From Cepaea nemoralis (Eukaryota > Mollusca > Gastropoda > Stylommatophora > Helicidae), in assembly GCA_014155875.1 (NCBI GenBank), contig JACEFZ010028139.1, forward strand, positions 124,001-188,000: a stretch of DNA of 64,000 nt. Direction: 5' to 3'. This document shows positions 1 to 11,015 of this stretch, in pieces; position 1 is the stretch's first letter, and each line of letters opens with the position of its first letter. The translations under genes were made by a program, and so were the position numbers. The notes beneath the pieces are model-generated. The model saw only the letters and a list, made by a program, of their open reading frames with translations. It had not been told where the DNA came from and did no database searches.

Positions 1-135
1 GTCCCGAAGTCAAAGACGAGAAGTCAACACTTTAATCCCAACTGACTGGTGTAGGGGTTGAACCCGCTATGTCGGTATGAGCACACTGGGTGTTTAAGGT
101 GTGTTCTTATCCATTCAGCCACGTAGACCTCCCAG
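1..135 (-). repeat. tRNA-derived SINE-like sequence
   Basis: Read on the minus strand this has a tRNA-like head: GTGGCTGAATGGATAAGAAC (A-box-like) and, about 40 bases later, GCGGGTTCAACCCC (B-box-like). It is not a tRNA gene: the arms do not fold into a full cloverleaf by eye and the sequence runs on past the B box. It is cut by the window edge. Confidence 0.5.
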
Positions 136-284
136 CTTGTATTTCATTGACTTATCCCATGTCCTGACTTTAATGACCCAGGACATGGGACACCTAGTGT
201 TCCCAGTTACACTCACATCTATTGACTGGGCAACCACAACAACATGCCACCTCCGTACTCATCCATTTCCTGCCATGTACTCCT

Positions 285-475
285 GACCGGAGCTGTGGTA
301 GTGCAGTGGTTAACACACTGCTCACTATCCTGGTGGATATGTGTTTAAATCTCCTTGATGGTGTAGATTGTTCACTGACCTGGCTCCCAGGTCGACCCAG
401 TCTGAAGTGGGTGTCAGGAAATATGTTGACATATAGACCACATCACCTATATGGTGCCATTTGGTAAACATATAT
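285..475 (+). repeat. tRNA-derived SINE, family T1
   Basis: Head GTAGTGCAGTGGTTAACACA resembles a pol III A box; ATGTGTTTAAATCTCC about 40 bases later is a decayed B box. The same head and body occur at 16210-16440 and, on the other strand, near 24960-25160. Old and diverged; no clear flanking duplication. Confidence 0.55.
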
Positions 476-569
476 TGGGCTAGCAGAGGTGTGGAAAGGA
501 GGACACTCACCTCCTCTCTTCTTGTTGCCTTTCTGTGTACTGTAATGTTTATCTCTGGTTGTTCTCCAG

Positions 570-621
570 GTTTCAAGCAGGCAGGAGAAAGTACTCTGTG
601 CAGTTTGGAACAATGATACAG
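570..621 (+). CDS. HUWE1: HUWE1 exon 1 of window: end of WWE domain
   Basis: Short exon, acceptor TTCTCCAG before 570 and donor GTAACG after 621. The first base completes a codon started upstream and 17 codons follow, ending in phase 0. They contain RRKYSVQF and TMIQ, which match the last strand of the HUWE1 WWE domain (a poly-ADP-ribose-binding fold). Read into the next exon it gives TMIQ-LNEETGNRRPVML, close to human TMVQVNEETGTRRPIML. The rest of WWE must lie upstream of the window. Confidence 0.88.
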
Positions 622-1291
622 GTAACGGGCTGATGTAAACAGAATTTAAAATTTTTTCTTTCTTTGCACTCCTCCACTCTTCTCTCCCTTATTCTTCCAT
701 TTCTTTCCTTTATTGTAATCATACACACTGATTGTTTGAAAGTGTATCCAGCCCACAACAAGGATACACATGAGTAACTTTTATATTTATAATTTTATGT
801 GGTGTTTGTAATGTAGTTGTGTCAGTTTGTGTTTGTTGTGTGCTTACGAAGGTTTTAGCCACATTGTCCATTTTGTTACTTATTCTAATAAAGCTTGCTA
901 TCAACTTCTCGTTTTTTTTGGGGTGATTCATTCATTACAGTTCTTTCTTTACTCTTCCAGTTTCCCTAATCTCTCACATTTCCTTTTTATATTCATATAC
1001 TGAGTACTCTAGTTTAATCAAATGTTGGCAGATGGGAACCTTGTGAGGTGACCTTGTGGGAGAGGAAAAGCACACATTTTCTCCCTTGTAATAACAGGTC
1101 TATTGATATGAGTGTTGTCGAATGAGGTGCCTTCTCAGTATTGTGATGTGAAATTTGCTAATCTGTTATCTATAGTGAGATGTTTAAACCTGAATTAACA
1201 GCTATATTTCTATTGTGTTGCACAGAAAATGATTGAGTTATAAAACTTGCATAACATGAGATGAACCTTGCATTATAATGTATTATTTTAG

Positions 1292-1400
1292 CTGAATGAG
1301 GAGACAGGAAATAGACGTCCTGTGATGTTGGCAATACCCACAGCAGAAGAGAAGCTGCCAGGGAAAAAGGATTCCAAAGAAACCAATGAAGCATTTGCAG
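1292..1400 (+). CDS. HUWE1: HUWE1 exon 2 of window: WWE C-terminal edge and linker
   Basis: Acceptor TATTTTAG before 1292 and donor GTGAGG after 1400; phase 0 in, phase 1 out. Starts with LNEETGNRRPVML, the conserved end of the WWE module, then turns into a charged linker rich in Lys and Glu (EEKLPGKKDSKE). The human protein also has a long polar Lys/Glu linker here, of different length and sequence. The following intron is 6.3 kb and contains the large LINE. Confidence 0.9.
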
Positions 1401-2397
1401 GTGAGGCATGTGGGTATTGTTGTCAGATAAAGTTTGGTAGCTACAAGTAACAAGAAACAGGATTAATGAACAGTAGACTGTAATCAAACAACCCGCGATG
1501 ATCCACTTGCGACTAAACCCCAAAACCCCATGCTGTTCATGTTGTGGGTATCTCATTCTAATATTGAGAATGATGTGACCTGGTGTCTGGAAGCCTCTGA
1601 CTTCACACCCTGATGCCAGTATATGTTTGATTAATTACCTTAGTATTAACCATAATTTTAATTGATGGACATCACAGGGGAGTTGCTTAGTGCAGCATGA
1701 GCCATGAAAATGTATTGTACTGATAGGTGATGATGATGTGTACATGTTATATGTCAGATGACATCCAGGTTGACATCAGTGTCAGTGATCTAGAACTTCA
1801 AGACTTTCACAGTTGGATGCCCACATACAGTATGCATTAGCTAACATAGTGTCTTATTCTATATAACATTAAGTTGCATGTCCTTCACAGGACGTAGCAG
1901 TCAACCCCAGCATTTTCGCTGTTTGTGATTCCTGGGCAAATTTTACGTTCTTCTTCTTCTTCGTTCATCCGGAGTTTTTTTGTGTGGATGTGATTGCGTT
2001 GTGCCTGTTTACAGCAGAGCTGCGATCTTGCGCCGTTAGGCCGACACATCCGACTTCTGCGGGCATTTGTTGACCGGGTTAACCTTCCCGGGGGTTTCTT
2101 AGGACGTTTGACTCTCACTGTTGTGTTATCCCCCATCCCAGCTGGGCCATATAGAACAGCCAAAGATCCTGGTCAGCCCTCAAGGGAAGGCAGGGGCAGA
2201 CCATGGGCATTCCCCGCCATCCAAGGAGGCTTCCATACTTGCAGAGCCGATACATAGCGCTCTGGTACTGGGCTCACCCAAGGAATCGTCACGTCCTGCA
2301 CATGGCTGCTTAGCCTCACTTCCGTATATTGGGCCTTCCGTTCACCATAGGCTGTTCTTCCGGAAACCAGAAGTATGCAGTCTGCAGATGACATCCA

Positions 2398-2683
2398 CAC
2401 AGTGAGCTTTCGATTCGGACTTTCCATGTAATGGATTTGCTATCCAAGCAATATTCCATTTCGTGCCACTAGGACACTTTTCCACCTTTTATGAAGTCCA
2501 CACAGTGGGCTTTAGATTCGGACTTTCCACGTAATGGATTTGCTATCCAAGCAATATTCCATTTCATGCCACTAGGACACTTTTCCACCTTTTGTGAAGC
2601 CCACACAATGGGCTTTTGATTCGGACTTTCCACGTAATGGATTTGCTATCCAAGCAATATTCCATTTCATGCCTCTGGGTCTT
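2398..2683. repeat. 103-bp tandem repeat in LINE 3' UTR
   Basis: Three copies of a 103-base unit (starts near 2398, 2501, 2604) with GATTCGGACTTTCCA and CTATCCAAGCAATATTCCA in each. It lies just after the RNase H stop codon on the minus strand. Confidence 0.85.
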
Positions 2684-2692
2684 CATGCACCT

Positions 2693-3595
2693 TTAAATGT
2701 CAACCTGTATGTAGTTAAAGTAAGCTGCGGTCAACTTGAGCTTGTTGATATCTCCATAGAGCTTGTCCTCAAATGAAGCAGGTGTGGGCCAAAATATCTT
2801 TCTCTGTTCTGCATACGTTGGGCAATCCTGCAGCAAATGTTTTGCTGTCATTTTTCCAGTTCTACAATTACATTCATCGGTATCTCCTATCTTTAGTTTA
2901 TTGAACAAGTGGTATTTCAGCCTGTTATGTCCTGTGCGGAGTCTGAAGATTGTTACTTGTTCTCTTCGGTCGAGTTTGTAATATGCATCATCCTTCTGAT
3001 GGCCTGGATGCTCTGATTCCCATTTGGTTCTATAAGTGCTTTTTATCAACCTCTTTGCCTCATTATAGGTTATGTCTATGTCAGGCTGTGGTAGTCGTCC
3101 GCCATCTTTTGCCAGTCTGCCAGCCTCTTCGTTTACAGGTATACTGCAATGTGATGGGATCCACTGTATTACAACTTTTTTGGATTTCTGGCATAGACCA
3201 TGGAGTGCTGCTCTTAGGTCAGTTAGTTCTGTGCTGTTATTGCTCTTCAGTATTGAGACAGCTGACTTTGCATCTGTGAAGATAGCTATTTGCTTCTCTT
3301 TATTTTCCTCCATCAGGAGCATTTCTGCTGCAGTTTTCAAAGCCTCTACCTCCGCTTTGAAGTTACTTGAAAATTTTCCAGTTGCCATTGAATGTGTTTT
3401 TTTCACTCCATTTTTTAAATTTATGAGAATTCCTCCTCCTCCATTCTCTATTGAATTTTTGGCTGATCCATCTGTATATGCATGGGTCCAATTCCTGCTT
3501 GGGTAATGTTCTTTTATGTAGTTTAGGGTTATTTCTCTTCTTTCGGTTTCATGCTGAGTGTTCTTTTTCTCAATACCAGGAATGTTTTCTATCAT
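2693..3595 (-). pseudogene. LINE ORF2 part 3: RNase H and C-terminal zinc knuckle
   Basis: In frame with the RT but shifted from the connection region. RNase H landmarks are YTDGSAKNS (first Asp), SNFKAEVEALK (Glu), IFTDAKSAV (second Asp) and WIPSHCSIPVNEEAGRLAK. The usual final Asp (NE.AD.LAK) is replaced by Gly here. The end carries ECNCRTGKMTAKHLLQDCP, a Cys/His cluster common at the C terminus of LINE ORF2 proteins. Confidence 0.9.
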
Positions 3596-3596
3596 C

Positions 3597-5572
3597 TCAG
3601 GCAGTTGCTGCTGTCTCCAAGCTGGGAACTTGTCTGCATTGTGTATAGGCTTTGACTGTTGATATGTTAAGTATAGGATCTGCCCTAATCCTTCGTTTTG
3701 CAGTTTCTACAAAGTTGCTACGCTTCAGTCTTCCCTTTCCAAAACCATTAAATCTGTTGTACATAGGGTGGTCTGTCAATCTTCTAAATTTTTCTGCTTG
3801 TTGCTGGGCTCTGCTATCTCTTCTATCCTGCATTGGTTGTAAACAAGTGATCTTTTCTAGTTCATTAATAGGCGTTGTCTTCAGGCTTCCAGTTATGATT
3901 CGCATTCCTTGGTTTTGGACTCTGCTTATTTTGTTAAAGTTTGACTTAGCTGCTGTTGCCCAAGCTGCAATGCCATATTCCAGTACTGGCCTCACCCGTC
4001 CAGTATATAACTTCTTGAGAACTTTCTCATCTGCTCCCCACGTTGTACCAGCAAGCTTTTTCATGATTGCCATTCTTGCCTTGCTCTTGTTCGATTTTTC
4101 TCAACCTGTGTCTTCCATGTCAGGCGACGATCAAAGGTGACTCCTAGATAGTTTGGATTTTCTTCATGGCGCAATATTTTTCCATTCAATACCAGCTTAG
4201 GTAGCTTAGGTTGCTGAGTTTTATTTGAGAGGGAGAACACTGTGCATGTTGTTTTCTCCTCACTTATCTTCACTAGCCATGATTTTGACCAGTCCTCTAG
4301 CGCTAATAAGGCTTGCTGTATTCTGCTGTTAGCTGTACTAATATATTCTTCAGATGTCCATATGGCTAGGTCATCTGCAAAGGAGGATGTGTGTACTCTG
4401 GCTGGAAAATTTTCTGTGATGTCATTTATATATGCTAGGAATAATGTTGGTGAAAGAACTCCTCCTTGGGGGACACCTTGCTCCAGCAGCATCATTTTAC
4501 TTGTTTGTCCTTGTACTTTTGTCCTGGCAGTTCTGTTCTCAAGGTAGTGGCTGATCCATTTATACATTTTCCCACAAACATGGATGTTTTGCAGTTTTAC
4601 TTTCAGTCCTTCCTTCCATACTTTATCAAATGCTTTTTCTAAATCTATCCAGACTGCTAGTGTGTGCTTTTTCTCTTGGAAGGCATCCTCTATTTCCTGA
4701 GCTATATAGGTTATTTGATCGTCAGTGGATCTGTACTTTCTGAATCCTGCTTGGTGTGGTGTTAAGAGTTTGTTTTCTTCCAGATGCCATGTTAGCCTGC
4801 CATTGATAATGCGTTCCATTAATTTTCCTACACAGCTAAGTAGACTGATAGGTCGATAGCCATTTGGTTCTTCCAGGTCTTTTCCTTTCTTTGGGACTGG
4901 TATTAGTATAGCTTCCTTCCATGCCTGTGGGACTATTCCTCTCTTCCAGCTGTTATTTAGGACTGCTAGTAGTTTCTTCTTTGCCTTGGTGCCTAGTCCT
5001 ATTAGCATTTCATTTGTGATTTCATCCTTTCCTGGTGATTTCTTCTTTTTTAGGGTATTCATTGCCTGTTCCATTTCTTCCATTGTTAGATTTGCCATCA
5101 TATATTCTGCTGCTGTCTCTGTATTTCTATGATGTATCTGTTTGTCTTTGATTGCTTTCTTCTGTTCGGTTGTAATATCAATGTGGTTTGCATTTGCATA
5201 GTGTTCCATTAGTGCATTTGCAGCCTTTTTTCCTGTAAGCAAGGCATTTCCTTGTTTAATTGTTATTTGTTTGTTTCTAGGTCCTTCATTTTTCATGGCT
5301 TTCACTAGTTTCCATAGTTTGTTTCCATCTGTTTTTTCCCTCCAACAATCTCTTGTTGTTTTATTTACTGTTCTTTTATATTTTGCTGAGATGGCTTTGA
5401 GAGAGATGTTTGCTTCAATTGTTTGTTCTCTCTCTGCTGTCTTCCTGGCATCTTCAACTTTGTCCTCCAAACTTTGTAGTTCTTCAGTCCAGTATGGTTT
5501 GTAATTTTTCCTCGCTCCTCTTGGAATGGACTCAGTGGCTGCCTGTATTATCGCTCTGTTTAGACTTTCCAA
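3597..5572 (-). pseudogene. LINE ORF2 part 2: reverse transcriptase
   Basis: A 503-codon open stretch (5572-4061) holds the fingers and palm: SPGKDEITNEML, NGYRPISLLSCVGKLMER, AGFRKYRSTDDQ, LAVWIDLEKAFDKVW, GVPQGGVLSPTLF and the catalytic SSFADDLAIW. YLGVTFDRRLTWK follows in the thumb. After a frameshift near 4065 the connection region continues (4073-3597) with KKLYTGRVRPVLEYGIAAW. The FADD motif and the surrounding blocks are intact, so decay is recent. Confidence 0.93.
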
Positions 5573-6534
5573 CCATTTGCTTTATGTTGCCATATCGTGT
5601 ATTTATGTTTTCACAATATTTGTCTGTTAGTGTGGCAAATCTGTCCCAATCTGCTCGTTTGTAATTCCAGCGGGGCAAGGGCTTTTGCTCCTGTGGAACA
5701 TACTCCATATTCATTTCAAGCTTGATTGGTCTGTGGTCACTACCTGCTAATTGGTCCAGCACATGGCGATCGATTTTGTGGAGGATGTCTCCTGTGCAGA
5801 AAGCTAAGTCTGGAGTAGAAGTGGTAAGCCATCTTCTGGAGTAGAAGCTCGGTGTGTCATCCGCTTTGTTGAGTAGATGGAGATTTGAGTCTATTTCCCA
5901 GTCCTCCAATTCATCTCCTCTTTTGTCAGTATCTGGGTATCCCCATCTTTCTGAACGGCTATTAAAGTCTCCGACAATAATGCAGTTTGTGTCAGTTATT
6001 TTCATGTTTGAGAGTGTAAGGTCCTTATCTGCTGGGCTATACAGATTGTAGATTCTTATTTTCACGTCCTTTATCATTATATCAACACCTATAATTTCCG
6101 TTTGGTTGTCAGAGATCACAGATACTTCGCTGCAAGGTATTGTATTTCGTGTAAGTATTAGAACTCCTCCTTTGTGTCCTTCGCGGTCGAAACGTGTGGC
6201 CTGATATCCTCTGACTGAGAATTTGTGTTTGGCGTTGAGGTGTGTCTCTTGAATGCATGCCACATCTATTCTATCTTTATGAAGACGCTGTGTTAGGGAG
6301 TCTTTCTTCTTGTAAAACTCCTTCGGCATTCCACTGTAGTATGTTGAGTGTCCGGGGTATTTGGTCAATAGCTCTTAACCTACTCCTCTGTGCCTTGACT
6401 CCACAGCACAGGGGAAGGTGACCACCAGTAGTCATGGGTGGACCCCCTCGAGGCAGGGGGCCCGGCACTATCACCGCCTGATGGGACTTCACGGGATTAG
6501 CACCATATCGATTAATTTTGATTTGTGACATCAT
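5532..6534 (-). pseudogene. LINE ORF2 part 1: AP-like endonuclease domain
   Basis: The region starts with LNILQWNAEGV, then after a frameshift near 6310 continues with ACIQETHLNAKHKF, IIVGDFNSRS, STPDLAFC and LAGSDHRPI. These are the metal-binding and catalytic landmarks of the exonuclease-endonuclease-phosphatase fold (N, E, D/N and the SDH motif) that nicks target DNA. A second frameshift near 5560 separates it from the RT frame. Confidence 0.9.
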
Positions 6535-6540
6535 GAATTA

Positions 6541-6777
6541 AGTTACGTTGCACTGCTTTGTCAAGCCTGTGGCTCAGTACATCCGATTTCGACAAGCATT
6601 TATTCGGGATGCTTTCCCTAGCCTTTGACTGTCCCCAGTCTACCTACAAGGCAGCAGGTCTTACGTTGCAAAGCTTTGTCAAGCCTGTGGCTTAGTACAT
6701 CCGATTTCGACAAGCAAGTATTTGGGGTGCTTTCCCTAGCCTTTGACTGGCCCCAGTCTACCTACAAGGCAGCAGGT
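6541..6777. repeat. 117-bp tandem duplication in LINE 5' UTR
   Basis: Two copies of a unit that starts TTACGTTGCA (near 6543 and 6660) and ends ACCTACAAGGCAGCAGGT. Tandem 5' UTR repeats are known in several LINE families, where they can act as promoter modules; that role here is an inference. Confidence 0.8.
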
Positions 6778-7080
6778 TTGTGTGTCTCTTCGTCTGGTCC
6801 CTCTCCCTTGACCTGTCCGACATGGGTGGCCCTACCAGTAGCTGTGCTACCGTCGGCATAGCTCTTGGGGTCATTGGGACACACAAGCCCCTCTACCTCG
6901 TCACGGTGGACACACAGCAGAGGGGAATTTTACGTTCAGTAGTTTGCCATTGCTATTCTGAACGACCGGCTCCTATATCGTTTTCGAAAAAACCAGCACC
7001 GCCGTGTTTCGAACCCGGGTATATGGGCTCACAAACCGCGTTCACAAGTCCTTAGCCGCAGAGACTGGCAGAGACCAGTC

Positions 7081-7697
7081 TTATTCTACTTAAGGTAATT
7101 GTAACTGCAGATAGCAGCTGCAATACTGAAAGTCATGTTGAGTTGAAACAATTCTCAAGAAATCCATTTTACAGGGTTATGATTACATTTATACATATAC
7201 ATAGTGAAAGTAATTGCAGCAGCATCACAAATATCCATCCAATTGGAAGTGAAGAAACATGAATATTATTAATCCTGCAGTATTAACAAATATATACAGA
7301 ACACAGTTTTGAATGCACAGGCTAACAAATATGCTAATGAAAAGCTATAACAATGACGACAAATGGATGGAGGTTGAAGTCAAATATTGAGAATGTGAAT
7401 AATTGACAACTGTAAATTGTAACAGTCCAAGCAAAATATGGAAATCTAGCCAGAACAGAATGTGTGTAGTATTTGTGGATCTGGTATACATACACACTGC
7501 ATGTGCAATAGTTTGTGAACTGAGCTTGAATGCTCCTGTTGTGATATAAAAGAGGGCTAGAGATAGTTTGACAGTGGTATGAAGGTAATCATTAAATCTG
7601 TTGAATCAGTGATGTGCTATGCTTTGTAGTTTTGCTCACTGCATTAGCTTAAACATGTGTCAGACATTTGACATGCTGATTGATTTCTGTTGTGTAG
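7081..7697. other. Intron sequence, nothing recognised
   Basis: AT-rich intron between the split SINE and exon 3. No ORF, repeat or RNA motif stands out. Confidence 0.5.
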
Positions 7698-7785
7698 AAG
7701 AGATCAAGAAGGAGTTCTCAGTGTCCTCCAGCATGGATGCCTACCTGCCCGGACTGCCACATGAAAGTATCGAAACTGTTATTAG
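7698..7785 (+). CDS. HUWE1: HUWE1 exon 3 of window
   Basis: Acceptor TGTGTAG before 7698, donor GTACCA after 7785 (non-consensus beyond GTA). Phase 1 in, phase 2 out. The 29 codons end LPGLPHESIETVI and join exon 4 to give ETVISCLSAFLSIPLNPDTLHA, matching human [22 protein letters not shown]. The start of the exon (EEIKKEFSVSSS) is still linker. The match across the splice is what fixes the donor. Confidence 0.88.
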
Positions 7786-7954
7786 GTACCATTGATTGTT
7801 GTTGTGTCCTTCATTTATCTCTGACACTAAGACCCGCACATCATTCCGTTCATATATTCATATAATTATTCATAATGTCTCGCTGTCATATCCTTGTCTG
7901 CCTTTCTCATCTTCTTTCTTTATTACATGTTGTCTGTGTATCCCAACACATTTA

Positions 7955-8275
7955 CAACATGTATGACAGCAGTGTCATGGATCCTGGTAACTGTATACAC
8001 AACATGTATGACAGCAGTGTCATGAATCTTTTTAACTGTATACACAACATGTATGACAGCAGTGTCATGAATCCTTGTAGCTGTGTACACATGTATGACA
8101 GCAGTGTCATGAATCCTTGTAACTGTATACACAACATGTATGACAGCAGTGTCATGGATCCTGGTTACTGTATACACAACATGTATGACAGCAGTGTCAT
8201 GGATCCTGGTAACTGTATACACAACATGTATGACAGCAGTGTCATGAATCCTTTTAACTGTGTACACAAAACATT
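7955..8275. repeat. 45-bp minisatellite, 7 copies
   Basis: Unit contains GTATGACAGCAGTGTCATG and repeats every 45 bases (one copy is 42). Because 45 and 42 are multiples of three, reading frames stay open on both strands and look like repetitive proteins (HNMYDSSVM...). GACAGCAGTGTC inside the unit is close to an inverted repeat. I treat it as non-coding. Confidence 0.9.
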
Positions 8276-8330
8276 GTCTTGTGTTTTAACTATTTCCATG
8301 GTTGTTTTAACCTGATGTGGGATATTGATC

Positions 8331-8990
8331 ATGTGCCATGCCAGTAAGCGTGGGTGGTCATGTTTTGCCGTCTCACTCGATCACCAGAGTCGTGGATCAG
8401 CTCCGTGTTCATGTCTCGACCATGCCACGTGGTCCAAGCCATCCAGGTATTTACTTCTCAGTCTTCCCCTTGGTCTTTCCCTTCGATCTTGCCAGTTGTC
8501 ACCAAGATTCTCCAATTCATTTCTTCTCATAACATGCCAAAAATTTTTTTGACTGTCTACATCTAATAACTCTAATCAATTTATGATCTTCATTTGTTTA
8601 TTGAAGGACTTGTCATTGGTTTTTCTGTCTGTCCATGGTATTCTTTGCATTTTCCTCAGAAACCACATTTCCACAGCCATCAGATGGTTTTCAGCTTGAC
8701 TGCTGATTGTCCATGCTTCACATCCATACAAAGTACAGGTTCTATGTAGCACTTCAACACTCTCGTTTCAATTGATATATTTTTTACTGGTCAGTATGTT
8801 TTTCGTCTTGCAAAAGGCTACCTTTGCAATGGCAATTCTTGTTCTAATCTCTTACAAGGCATCTCCCATCAGATGTTATGACTGTTCCGAGATAACTACC
8901 GATTCACTTGCTTGAGAATACTCCCTTTTACTCGTATATCACAATGTGGTATTTCCTTCTTCCTAGTGGGATAGGCCAGGCAATAAATTG
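8331..8990 (-). mobile_element. LINE fragment, family B (3' ORF end)
   Basis: On the minus strand this matches the C-terminal tail found at 14261-14509 (RRN.LENLVTTGKIKG.R.RGRPR, HGRDRNTELIHDSGDRV). Upstream sequence to about 8990 matches 28960-29340. Broken by many indels; 5' truncated. Confidence 0.75.
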
Positions 8991-9329
8991 TGCAGTATAT
9001 TGTTTTTGTCTTCATTATTTAAATTCACAATGGGAAAAACATTATTATATCCTGACTTTGGCTAACAGGTTGCATTTCAACTGTTAAGCCTCTGGAGTGT
9101 TTATGCTTCTGGCTACTGTTTGCTGTCGCAATTTCCTCATGTTGGACTGGTAGTGCATGGTTCCTTCGCCCTGCTACTGAGCTGAGTGCGTGGTGCGACA
9201 TTGTGAGCTGTGAATTTCATTTCGAATGTGTTTACATCTGTCCGCGGTTGTTGTAGCTTGAACTGAACTGCATGTTTGGAACGATGGCGGTTGGCCTGTC
9301 GCTAGGAATTGACTGGATTGCCTTTTTGG

Positions 9330-9500
9330 TTCACAAGTGCATTTTTCTTGGAAACTTCTGGGGTCATCGCTGGAGCTACGGTGTTTGTGCTTTGTGCGAT
9401 GCTTTCAGCGGGCCTCCTGCCAAAAGAGATGAGCCATATGGGATAAATCCTTGGGCAATGAATTCGATCCTCTCGATGTTTACTGCAGTAATGCGTGGCT
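9330..9500 (+). repeat. tRNA-derived SINE, family T2, 3' part
   Basis: GCTACGGTGTTTGTGCTTTG, GCGATGCTTTC and GAGCCATATGGGATAAA match the SINE copies at 56395-56627 and 62277-62515 (minus strand). The tRNA-like head is lost or too diverged to see. Confidence 0.65.
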
Positions 9501-10337
9501 GCTGTTTTCTAGTGACTGCAGCTTCCATCGACGATGAACTGTATTTTCCATGGAGGATTTTTGTGTTGGCATTCTGACGGCGGCATTATGCACAGTGTAC
9601 CTGTGTGGGCTGTTGGCTTGTCGAGACTCCTGTCTGTTCCACTATTCACATGGGGCATTTCGGGCATGATATTCACTGGCACAGGAACGGAGTATAATGG
9701 GGACGAACCTGTTGCCGTGAAGTTGGAACCACGACTAACTAACTTACTAACATATTGTGAGCTGGATAATTACTGCATGATGCCCAAGACAGAAAGTTGA
9801 TGAGCTTATGACAAGACTAGAAAGCCAGCAAACAACACTAGGGTGACATAGAAGACTTCTTCAGGTCATCATCAAACACAATATGTACATGAACATGGTT
9901 TATGGGATTTCACGATAGGTAATCACTTAATAGAAACAAACATAATGGGCTGGAAAAAAAATATACATATGATTGTTTGCTGAAATAAATAAATGGGCAG
10001 AGACAATTTCTCAAAGCATTACAGAAAGGCAGTCAGTCCAGTTTTGGTCATTTCTGATGGTATAATGGTCCACTAAAGAGTCCTTGAAGGCAATTGTTGA
10101 CAAGCATGGTGAAGTACTGCCAAGGAACATACTCATTGCTCAAACATACAGAGATCTGTCAGTACATGATCAGTAGATTTTTCTAAAAATTTCAAAGCTG
10201 GTGATATTAGATTTGACATCCCTAACATAATTATTTCACACATACATTCTGTAGAGAATTCTAAACATGCTGCACTTTGCTTCTTAATGTTAAGGTGCTG
10301 CTATTTCAATGATAGAGGAGTCCGGGTATATCATACT
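9501..10337. other. Intron sequence, nothing recognised
   Basis: No conserved ORF or clear repeat. Short open frames at 9534-9800 have no recognisable motif. Confidence 0.45.
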
Positions 10338-10349
10338 AGACCAGCATCA

Positions 10350-10490
10350 CCGGGAGGGTTAACCCGGTAAACAAATACCTGCAGAACTCGGATGTGTCGG
10401 CCTAACAGTGCAAGAACTCAGCTCTGCTGTAAACAGGCACAACGCAATCACTTCCGAAAAAACTCTCCAGATGAATGCAGACAAAGAAGA
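10350..10490 (+). mobile_element. LINE-tail SINE, family A, with TSD
   Basis: About 141 bases, starting CCGGGAGGGTTAACCCGG and ending GACAAAGAAGA. Flanked by AGACCAGCATCA on both sides (10338-10349 and 10491-10502). The body matches the last ~140 bases of the LINE at 1951-6925, read from its minus strand. Confidence 0.88.
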
Positions 10491-10774
10491 AGACCAGCAT
10501 CAATCCCTGTATGAGAATGAACGTCTTTACTGATCACATACACCTCTGTCCGTATGGCAAATCAAACCAGGTGTGCATGAGTTAGACGTGGACATCGTAC
10601 CTCTAAGCCATTCCACCATCTGAGATATCCACTCAAAATGAAATTGATCTGTTTCAAAGCAGACCAAATCCACACAATTTTGACAGCATGTAATTGGTGG
10701 TAAAACAGTGAATTTATGTCTGTGGGTATGCACAATAATATTAGTCTTTATAAATGCTTTCTATTATTACACAG

Positions 10775-11015
10775 CTGCCTTAGTGCTTTTCTGAGCATTC
10801 CATTAAATCCGGACACATTGCATGCAGCCATGCGGCTGATTCTGCGATTGACAAGACAGCACCAGTATGCAGTCAAGTTTGTGGAAGAGGGCGGGGCACA
10901 GAGACTTCTCACGTTGACCTTAGACTGCAGCTTCCAGGGCTTCTTAAACCTGTCAACACTCATCTTTAGACACATTCTGGAGGAGCCAGTCTCACTTCGA
11001 TATTGCATGGAAAAG
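10775..11015 (+). CDS. HUWE1: HUWE1 exon 4 of window: helical repeat region
   Basis: Acceptor TATTACACAG before 10775, donor AAAAG|GTACAT after 11015. Phase 2 in, phase 0 out. Conserved blocks are NPDTLHAAMRLILRLTRQH, FVEEGGAQRLL, and LIFRHILEEP followed by MEK. Human has PDTLHATLRLCLRLTRDH and LLRHIIEDPCTLRHTMEK at the same place. The repeated amphipathic Leu/Ile helices fit the armadillo/HEAT-like solenoid that forms the HUWE1 substrate-binding ring. Confidence 0.95.

Larger units (their letters stand above)
1951..6925 (-). mobile_element. Near full-length non-LTR retrotransposon with RNase H (I-group-like)
   Basis: A LINE of about 4.98 kb, 5' end near 6925 and 3' end near 1951. Both ends carry the same 12-base flank AATTTTACGTTC (1939-1950 and 6926-6937), a target-site duplication. 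Order on the minus strand: 5' UTR with a ~117-bp tandem duplication (6540-6777), endonuclease, reverse transcriptase, RNase H, 3' UTR with 103-bp tandem repeats (2398-2683), and a tail ending in GAAGAAGAAGAA. RNase H points to the I group; jockey and RTE lack it. At least three frameshifts in ORF2 make this copy inactive. No ORF1 was seen. Confidence 0.88.
1875..7075 (-). repeat. tRNA-derived SINE (family M) split by the LINE
   Basis: The two halves are 1875-1950 and 6938-7075. On the minus strand the 7075 side has a B box (CCCGGGTTCGAAAC), then a core containing AGCAATGGCAAACTACTGA. The 1875 side has the tail, with ..GACTGCTACGTCCTGTGAAG. Joining across the LINE restores the order seen in unbroken copies near 40185-40310 and 54995-55130. 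The LINE therefore inserted into this SINE. Confidence 0.8.

Noticed and set aside
1..135. Functional tRNA gene on the minus strand
   Set aside because: A- and B-box-like parts are present but the arms do not pair properly by eye; a SINE head fits better.
7875..8315. Repetitive protein-coding gene (HNMYDSSVM repeats)
   Set aside because: The frame is open only because the minisatellite unit is a multiple of three; the opposite strand is equally open.
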